64,000 bases of DNA from Cupriavidus nantongensis. Its GTDB lineage: Bacteria; Pseudomonadota; Gammaproteobacteria; Burkholderiales; Burkholderiaceae. A program made the position numbers and the translations under genes. Below the pieces are notes generated by a model. It did not search any database. It was not told where the DNA came from and saw nothing but the letters and a program-made list of their open reading frames with translations. The DNA is taken from assembly GCF_001598055.1 (NCBI RefSeq), contig NZ_CP014844.1, forward strand, positions 2,410,967 through 2,474,966. The letters run 5' to 3'. Shown piece by piece: positions 59,088-64,000 of the stretch. Position 1 is the first letter of the stretch, and every line of letters begins with the position of its first letter.

Positions 59088-59188
59088 AGCTACCTCCGGG
59101 GTGATCGACTTTAGTTAGGGGGGCCACCGCAAGAAAAAAGCAGGTCTTTCAACACTCGTTCGCATCGGCGCATAGCCCATTCCACGAT

Positions 59189-59203
59189 GCAATCGATTAC
59201 ATA
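59189..59203. promoter_or_regulatory. LacI-type operator upstream of the transporter
   Basis: GCAATCGATTACATA is identical over 15 bases to the site at 46076-46090, and its core matches the palindrome at 45987. It lies about 200 bases before the MHS transporter start. It suggests that the same LacI-type regulator links transporter and FAD oxidase expression (inference). Confidence 0.65.
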
Positions 59204-59316
59204 GAGCGTAGGTCGCCACGATGGTCTGTCAAGATAAAGCGTAAAAGTGTCATTTGCGGCTCAAAATCAGCCACCTGACTTCGTTGATGGGAGGGTAAAC
59301 GCCTATTTGATTGTAA

Positions 59317-59331
59317 TAGGTAGGCTACCTA
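59317..59331. promoter_or_regulatory. TAGGTAG-G-CTACCTA palindrome before the MHS transporter
   Basis: This is the third copy of the 7-1-7 palindrome, 72 bases before the transporter start, with GGGTAAAC nearby at 59293-59300 in the orientation opposite to the P450 sites. It places the transporter in the same regulon as both P450 genes. Confidence 0.75.
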
Positions 59332-59403
59332 ATATTTACCACAAATAAGAGTAAGCGCGCTTCGGTTTTTCAAACATTGCTTATAGAAGTGGAGACAAAA
59401 TCA

Positions 59404-60780
59404 ATGCAACATCATCCCCGAAGAGGTTCGACCCCCACCCCCCAGCGGGTCCGGGATGTTCTCAAGCCGATCTCCGGTGCCGCCGTGGGAAACATGCTGG
59501 AGTGGTTTGACTACTCGTTGTATGGCTATCTTTCCGCCACCCTGGCGAAGGTGTTCTTCCCAAGCAGCGACCCGATCGTTAGCCTGATAGCGGCTTTCGC
59601 GGCATTCTCCGTCGCATTCGTTACCCGACCACTCGGCGCTCTGTTTTTTGGATCGCTGGGAGACCGGCTTGGACGGCGCGATACGCTCGCGATTGTCGTT
59701 GGTTTGATCAGCGTTTCGACGGGGTTGGTCGGTGTCCTACCGGGATACGAGGCGATTGGCATCGCCGCTCCTTTGCTGCTGGTAGCCCTACGCATGATTC
59801 AGGGATTTTCCGCGGGAGGCGAAGCAGGTGGAGCACTCGCATTCCTTGCCGAGTACGCCCCGACACGCCGGCGTGGCGTTGTGATCGGGTTCTTCGGTAT
59901 GTCGGCTGGAATTGGTGCGTTGAGCGGATCCGGTCTTGTTCTGGCGATCACCAGCATTTTTGGTCAGACGGCAGTTGAGGCATGGGCCTGGCGATTGCCC
60001 TTCCTGATCGCTGGTCCGATTGGGTTGGGTGCGTTCTGGCTGCGGCTGCGCATCGAGGAAACACCGGCATTCCGGTTGCACTTGGAACGCGAGGGCGCGG
60101 CACAAGCACCATTGCGCGAAGCCCTTCGTGACGACTGGCGAAGCATTGTCAAATGTCTTGGCGTAGCGATCTCACACGGCATCCCTTACTACTTGATCCT
60201 GGCGTATCTCCCGTCTTATCTCGTGTCAACTGGACGGTTGAGTAGCGGGCAAGCTCTAGCGGCGTCCGGCCTGGCCTTTCTGGGTTCAGTGATTGTGATC
60301 CCATTCGCTGCAGCGCTATCCGACCGCGTGGGTCGACGACCCGTCGCCTTTACGGCGGCATTGGCATACCTCGTCGTTGCGCTTCCTTTGTTCCGGATCG
60401 TCGTGGGCTCGACACCAGAGGTGGTAATTGCCACGATGGCTAGCGTCGGGGTATTGATGGGGATGTATGGCAGCGCGCCGTTCTGCATGATGACGGAGTT
60501 GTTTCCGACACGCACACGCTACAGCGCCATGTCGGTAGGCTACAACGTGGCCATGGTGCTATTTGGCGGCACCGCTCCTTTAATCAGCGCTTCTCTGACG
60601 AAGCTGACCGGAAACCCTTCATCACCCGCCTATTTCATGATGGGGGGCGCAGTGTTGTCTATTTTTGCCATCTTGGCGTCTCCTGAAACGTCACGAGTAC
60701 CGATTGATGAGCTCGGACAGTCGGACGAGCACATTCGCCGCGTGCGCATGGCGCTCAAGGCATCGGCTCGCGTTGAGTGA
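59404..60780 (+). CDS. MHS-type major facilitator transporter
   Basis: The 458-residue protein has about twelve hydrophobic segments and metabolite:H+ symporter signatures (GNMLEWFDYSLYGYLSATLA; FFGSLGDRLGRRDTLAIVVG; RMIQGFSAGGEAGGALAFLA). The family imports organic acids such as shikimate, citrate and 2-oxoglutarate, as well as betaine. The ATG at 59404 follows GGAGA; a GTG/TTG-type upstream extension is rejected. It shares its operator with the P450 genes, so it probably imports the P450 pathway substrate or a co-substrate. A GMC oxidoreductase gene follows after 10 bases. Confidence 0.92.
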   Translation: MQHHPRRGSTPTPQRVRDVLKPISGAAVGNMLEWFDYSLYGYLSATLAKVFFPSSDPIVSLIAAFAAFSVAFVTRPLGALFFGSLGDRLGRRDTLAIVVGLISVSTGLVGVLPGYEAIGIAAPLLLVALRMIQGFSAGGEAGGALAFLAEYAPTRRRGVVIGFFGMSAGIGALSGSGLVLAITSIFGQTAVEAWAWRLPFLIAGPIGLGAFWLRLRIEETPAFRLHLEREGAAQAPLREALRDDWRSIVKCLGVAISHGIPYYLILAYLPSYLVSTGRLSSGQALAASGLAFLGSVIVIPFAAALSDRVGRRPVAFTAALAYLVVALPLFRIVVGSTPEVVIATMASVGVLMGMYGSAPFCMMTELFPTRTRYSAMSVGYNVAMVLFGGTAPLISASLTKLTGNPSSPAYFMMGGAVLSIFAILASPETSRVPIDELGQSDEHIRRVRMALKASARVE

Positions 60781-60790
60781 TCTCCTGATT

Positions 60791-62398
60791 ATGAAAACCG
60801 CTACATACGACTACATTGTTATCGGCGCCGGCTCGGCAGGGTGTGTTCTCGCTTCTCGGCTGAGTGAAGATCCCAGCGTCAAGGTACTGCTGATAGAGGC
60901 GGGCGCTCCCGCGTCATCCATCTTTGTTCAGATGCCGGCAGGGATCCGGGTTCTCTATAAGAGCCAAAAATTCAACTGGCGCTATTGGACGGAGCCCCAG
61001 ACACAACTGGACAATCGGAATATTTATATACCCCGGGGCAAGGTGGTGGGCGGTTCATCCTCGATCAATTCCATGATTGCTATCCGGGGGAACCGATCCG
61101 ATTACGACAACTGGGCATCTCAGGGCCTGTCGGGCTGGGACTATGAATCCCTTCGTCCGTACTTTCGAAAGATTGAGGATGCATCACTGGTAACGAAGGC
61201 GAGGAATGACGATCGCGGGTACGCGGGTCCGATTCGCCTGTCATACGGCACGCAGCAAAACGCCATATCGACTGCGTTCATAGAGAGCGCAGTATCGGCC
61301 GGTATGCCGGAGAACAACGGATTCAATGGGGCGTCGCAGGTAGGCGCAGGATTCTACGAGCTTACGATTGCCGAGGGAAAGCGATCCGGTGCTTATCGTT
61401 ACCTGGATCGAGCAGGTAACCGATCCAATCTGACATTGATGGCGAACTGTAAAGTCCGCAGGATTCTCCTTGCCGGAAAGCGAGCGCAAGGCGTAGTGAT
61501 TGAGGATGGATGGGAGGAGGTGGAGCTTCGCGCGGACCGCGAAGTGATTCTGACAGCAGGGGCCATTGCCTCACCGCAACTCCTGATGCTTTCGGGGATC
61601 GGACCGGCCAAACATCTGCAGTCGATTGGTATCGCTCCCGTGGTCGATCTGCAAGGCGTCGGTGAGAACCTTCAGGACCATCTTGATTGCGCGATTCGCT
61701 TAGAAGCGTCGCAGCCCAATACGCTCACGCCCTATATCGGCCTGGTAAGAGGCGGAATGGCAGGAGCTCGCTATCTTCTTTCAGGAGGCGGGCCGGCTTC
61801 CTCTCAAGGCGTTGAGGCAGGAGCATTTTACAACTCCGACAGAAATCCGGATCTGCCTGAGTGGCAGGCCCATCTGATCATTGCGCTGCGCAATCCACCG
61901 CCTAACGAAAAAGTTCCCCACGGATTTGCAGTCCGCGTATGCCAGCTGCGTCCAAAAAGTAGAGGCGTGCTGCGACTGCGTTCTTCAGATCCGTCCGATT
62001 CTCCCCGAATCGACCCTCGCTTCCTCTCAGACGAGTCTGACCTGGAGAGTTTGGTGCGCGGCGTGGAACGCACGTGCGAGATTGTCGACCAGCCGGCGCT
62101 CCGGAAGTACATCAAACGAAGGCTCGACATCGATGCTTTCTCCACCGGTGCAGCCCGTAAGGCATGGATACGCTCGCATGCGGAAACCATCTATCACCCG
62201 GTTGGCACGTGTCGCATGGGAGTCGACGACAACGCTGTTGTTGACGAGGAGTTGAAAGTGCGCGGGGTTGAGAACTTGAGAGTAATTGATGGATCTGTGA
62301 TGCCAACGATCATCAGTGGGAACACGAACCTTCCCATTATGGCCATGGCAGAGAAGGCCGCAGACTTGATACGAAATTCACGCACATCCGCTCGTTGA
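60791..62398 (+). CDS. GMC family alcohol oxidoreductase (choline dehydrogenase-like)
   Basis: The 535-residue flavoprotein has the FAD motif (YDYIVIGAGSAGCVLASRLS), GMC signature 1 (GKVVGGSSSINSMIAIRG), signature 2 (GAIASPQLLMLSGIG) and the catalytic histidine/asparagine region (YHPVGTCRMG; PTIISGNTNLPIMAMAEKAA). It oxidises an alcohol to an aldehyde or ketone. The ATG at 60791 lies ten bases after the transporter stop; the longer frame overlapping the transporter is rejected. It fits a step after P450 hydroxylation. Confidence 0.93.
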   Translation: MKTATYDYIVIGAGSAGCVLASRLSEDPSVKVLLIEAGAPASSIFVQMPAGIRVLYKSQKFNWRYWTEPQTQLDNRNIYIPRGKVVGGSSSINSMIAIRGNRSDYDNWASQGLSGWDYESLRPYFRKIEDASLVTKARNDDRGYAGPIRLSYGTQQNAISTAFIESAVSAGMPENNGFNGASQVGAGFYELTIAEGKRSGAYRYLDRAGNRSNLTLMANCKVRRILLAGKRAQGVVIEDGWEEVELRADREVILTAGAIASPQLLMLSGIGPAKHLQSIGIAPVVDLQGVGENLQDHLDCAIRLEASQPNTLTPYIGLVRGGMAGARYLLSGGGPASSQGVEAGAFYNSDRNPDLPEWQAHLIIALRNPPPNEKVPHGFAVRVCQLRPKSRGVLRLRSSDPSDSPRIDPRFLSDESDLESLVRGVERTCEIVDQPALRKYIKRRLDIDAFSTGAARKAWIRSHAETIYHPVGTCRMGVDDNAVVDEELKVRGVENLRVIDGSVMPTIISGNTNLPIMAMAEKAADLIRNSRTSAR

Positions 62399-62622
62399 AG
62401 TTTTCGGAGAACTCTGTTCACTGGCGTTTCGAGCTTGCTCCGTCGCCTTCTTCCCGGTTGTCCCCTTACACGGGGACGAAAGGTTGCAGCATAGATTTCC
62501 CAGCATCGAATGGGAACGTCTACGGGCTTGCGTCGTTTGATGGAAGCGTTGGGCCACACCCTTTCTCTCAAGCGCCGAAACCGCCGGAATGCCAAAGCGC
62601 GGGTTCCAGCAAAGAGGACCAC

Positions 62623-62709
62623 GTGAACAAGGGACTCGCCAGTCAACACATACCCATCACGGGCGCGTCACAGGGCATCGGCCGCTGGACATTCCCTGTA
62701 CTTCAATAA
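62623..62709 (+). pseudogene. Short-chain dehydrogenase N-terminal remnant
   Basis: A GTG with AAAGAGGA upstream opens a 28-codon frame containing PITGASQGIGR, the nucleotide-binding TGxxxGxG motif of SDR enzymes, then stops. The rest of the gene was deleted. The preceding 220 bases after the GMC gene contain only a hairpin GTCCCC/GGGGAC near 62460-62478. An SDR here would have acted next to the GMC enzyme. Confidence 0.65.
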
Positions 62710-62725
62710 CCTTAAGGAGATAAGA

Positions 62726-63064
62726 ATGGTCAAGTTCACCTATCTGGTACTCACGAACGCGGTTCCGGGGCGTGAAGAAGAGTTCAATCGCTGGTATACC
62801 GAGCAGCACCTTCCAGACGTGTTGCGCGTACCGGGCGTGGTGAGCGCACAGCGCTTCAGTCGCACGGAGCAGCAGCGAAAAGCGGGGCCTCATCCGTGGC
62901 AGTACCTGGCACTCTATAACTGCGAGGCCGCTGACCCGCAGGTCGTCACAGATGGGATCCAGGCTCGCGTCAACACAGCGGAGATGCAAATGAGTGACAC
63001 GGTGGGCGATGTCAAATATGGTTGCTATTTCGAGCCAATCACCGAGGTGATTCGCAGTAAGTAG
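62726..63064 (+). CDS. DUF4286/EthD-like dimeric alpha-beta barrel protein
   Basis: The 112-residue protein MVKFTYLVLTNAVPGREEEF followed by NRWYTEQHLPDVLRVPGVVS has the ferredoxin-like dimeric barrel pattern of EthD/DUF4286 proteins, including the Trp-Tyr and His-Leu-Pro positions. It has a strong AAGGAGAT ribosome site. Related proteins accompany P450 or oxidoreductase pathways, where their role is poorly defined. It is in the same orientation as the transporter and GMC genes and may end their transcript. Confidence 0.82.
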   Translation: MVKFTYLVLTNAVPGREEEFNRWYTEQHLPDVLRVPGVVSAQRFSRTEQQRKAGPHPWQYLALYNCEAADPQVVTDGIQARVNTAEMQMSDTVGDVKYGCYFEPITEVIRSK

Positions 63065-63294
63065 ACGGCATGGAAGTACCTGCTTTCCCGTCGTCTCAAA
63101 GATGAGTCGGGTAGAAGCTCAACAGCTTCTCCGCCACGTGAGGCGACGGGCCAGGGCGGGTCGCTTACTCCGCCGTAGCGGCGATGGAAGGCCATGCAAC
63201 CCGGTGCGAGAGCTTGGGACTTGGGCCGAGGAGGCCAGCCTAAAACCTTCAGCGCTGCAATCACATGGGCGACTGCGCTGTTGCCCGTAGCGGA

Positions 63295-64000
63295 TCACGC
63301 ATCCATTTCGCGGCGCCAGGCTTGCGGGCTCTGCGATGTCCATCTCCGGAATGCGCGAGTAAATGCACTGTGCTCCGAGTACCCAAGTATCCAGGCCACC
63401 TCAGCGAGCGAAAGCCGTGGATCTTTTAGGTAATTCTCTGCAATCCGGCGTCTCGTGTCGTCACGTAGCTCGCGAAATTTCAGACCCAGTTTGTCGAGTC
63501 GCCGCTGCAACGTGCGGGGGGTCATGTGCATGGAGGAAGCCACTGTTTCAAGGCTCACTTCGCCTTGACGCGCGAGCCCGGCTACCGCTTGCCTGATGGC
63601 ATGTTCCATGTCATCCATCTTCGGCATGGCACCCAGCAGAGCCTGTACCTGAAGCTCCATGATTCGCAGTAGCGCTTCATCAGGTTGACGCAGAGGCGCC
63701 TGCAAAAGGTCGACGGGGAAGCGCAGACTCGTCTCCGGTTGGTCGAACTTCACCGGGCAGCCGAAGTATGCAAGATAAGGGGTGGTGTCTTGAGGTGTTG
63801 CGTTAACAAAGCACACCTCCTCCAGCCTCACATCACCATCTGTCATGGCTCGCGTGAAACGGGTCATCGCAGCCAAGGCCGTTTCGTCAACGAGCGGCCC
63901 CGTTGGTTCCGTCGAACGGGGCCACGTCATCACGACGGACTTACCTTCGGTTCTTAGCTCCGCCGGCGTAACGTTTGCAACCACACGGTCGTACTGTTGC
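63295..64000 (-). CDS. AraC family transcriptional regulator (5' end beyond window)
   Basis: The visible 235 residues comprise most of an arabinose-binding-type AraC sensor region (FVNATPQDTTPYLAYFGCPV) and the complete C-terminal double helix-turn-helix (VSLETVASSMHMTPRTLQRR; LSLAEVAWILGYSEHSAFTR; AFRRWTSQSPQAWRREMDA). The frame stays open to the window edge (QQYDRVVANV), so the start lies outside. It is convergent with the DUF4286 gene and may control the island's right-hand genes. Confidence 0.9.
   Translation of the reverse strand, partial: QQYDRVVANVTPAELRTEGKSVVMTWPRSTEPTGPLVDETALAAMTRFTRAMTDGDVRLEEVCFVNATPQDTTPYLAYFGCPVKFDQPETSLRFPVDLLQAPLRQPDEALLRIMELQVQALLGAMPKMDDMEHAIRQAVAGLARQGEVSLETVASSMHMTPRTLQRRLDKLGLKFRELRDDTRRRIAENYLKDPRLSLAEVAWILGYSEHSAFTRAFRRWTSQSPQAWRREMDA

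Overview
The window looks like a betaproteobacterial chromosome segment, most likely Burkholderiaceae of the Cupriavidus/Ralstonia type. The reasons are the 23S/5S rRNA sequence, the high GC content, the many Bug/TctC solute-binding proteins and the Burkholderiales-style insertion sequences. Genus is an inference from resemblance; nothing was searched.

Layout. 1-3528: end of an rRNA operon (ITS tail, 23S, 5S, terminator); the 23S gene carries a structured insertion of about 100 nt in the helix-45 region. 3608-9000: ordinary chromosome (SulP anion transporter, small RNA-binding protein, SRAP/YedK-like protein, DUF4142 protein, secreted copper-radical oxidase). 9200-14719: an AT-richer Tn7-like transposition module (TnsA-like, TnsB, frameshifted TnsC, TniQ). 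15278-17180: a defence-like cargo consisting of a Cap4-like nuclease-SAVED effector with no visible CD-NTase, and a broken gene for four 23-residue repeats. 17300-19245: IS66, ISKra4 and ISL3 remnants. 19256-21481: a di-iron hydroxylase fused to an SRPBCC domain, divergent from a LysR regulator. 21570-21632: a tRNA 3'-end fragment followed by a perfect hairpin, probably an island attachment scar.

From about 22 kb to the end the window is a mosaic catabolic island. It contains two copies of a LacI regulator plus Bug protein (one truncated) and three copies of a cytochrome P450-ferredoxin-reductase cassette: one intact at 55.7-58.4 kb, one with intact P450 but broken partners at 37.8-39.5 kb, and one mere scar at 27.6-27.9 kb. 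A collinear acyl-CoA pathway operon lies at 28.6-37.0 kb (Bug, VOC protein, aldehyde dehydrogenase, CoA-transferase, two crotonase-fold enzymes, two acyl-CoA dehydrogenases). Further genes are a second CoA-transferase, a large FAD-linked oxidase, a GlcDEF-type 2-hydroxyacid dehydrogenase, a gamma-carbonic anhydrase, another aldehyde dehydrogenase, an MHS-type transporter and a GMC alcohol oxidoreductase. The simplest reading is uptake, P450 hydroxylation, oxidation to an acid, CoA activation and beta-oxidation-like breakdown of an organic acid or alicyclic/terpenoid-like compound. The substrate cannot be read from sequence.

Regulation is unusually legible. A 15-bp palindrome (TAGGTAG-N-CTACCTA) precedes both P450 genes and the MHS transporter. 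A LacI-type palindrome (RYAATCGATTAC) occurs twice upstream of the FAD oxidase and once near the transporter. Two 6-3-6 palindromes lie between the IclR gene and the operon it probably controls. Two TTGCA-NN-TGCAA boxes lie between a MarR gene and an aceE fragment.
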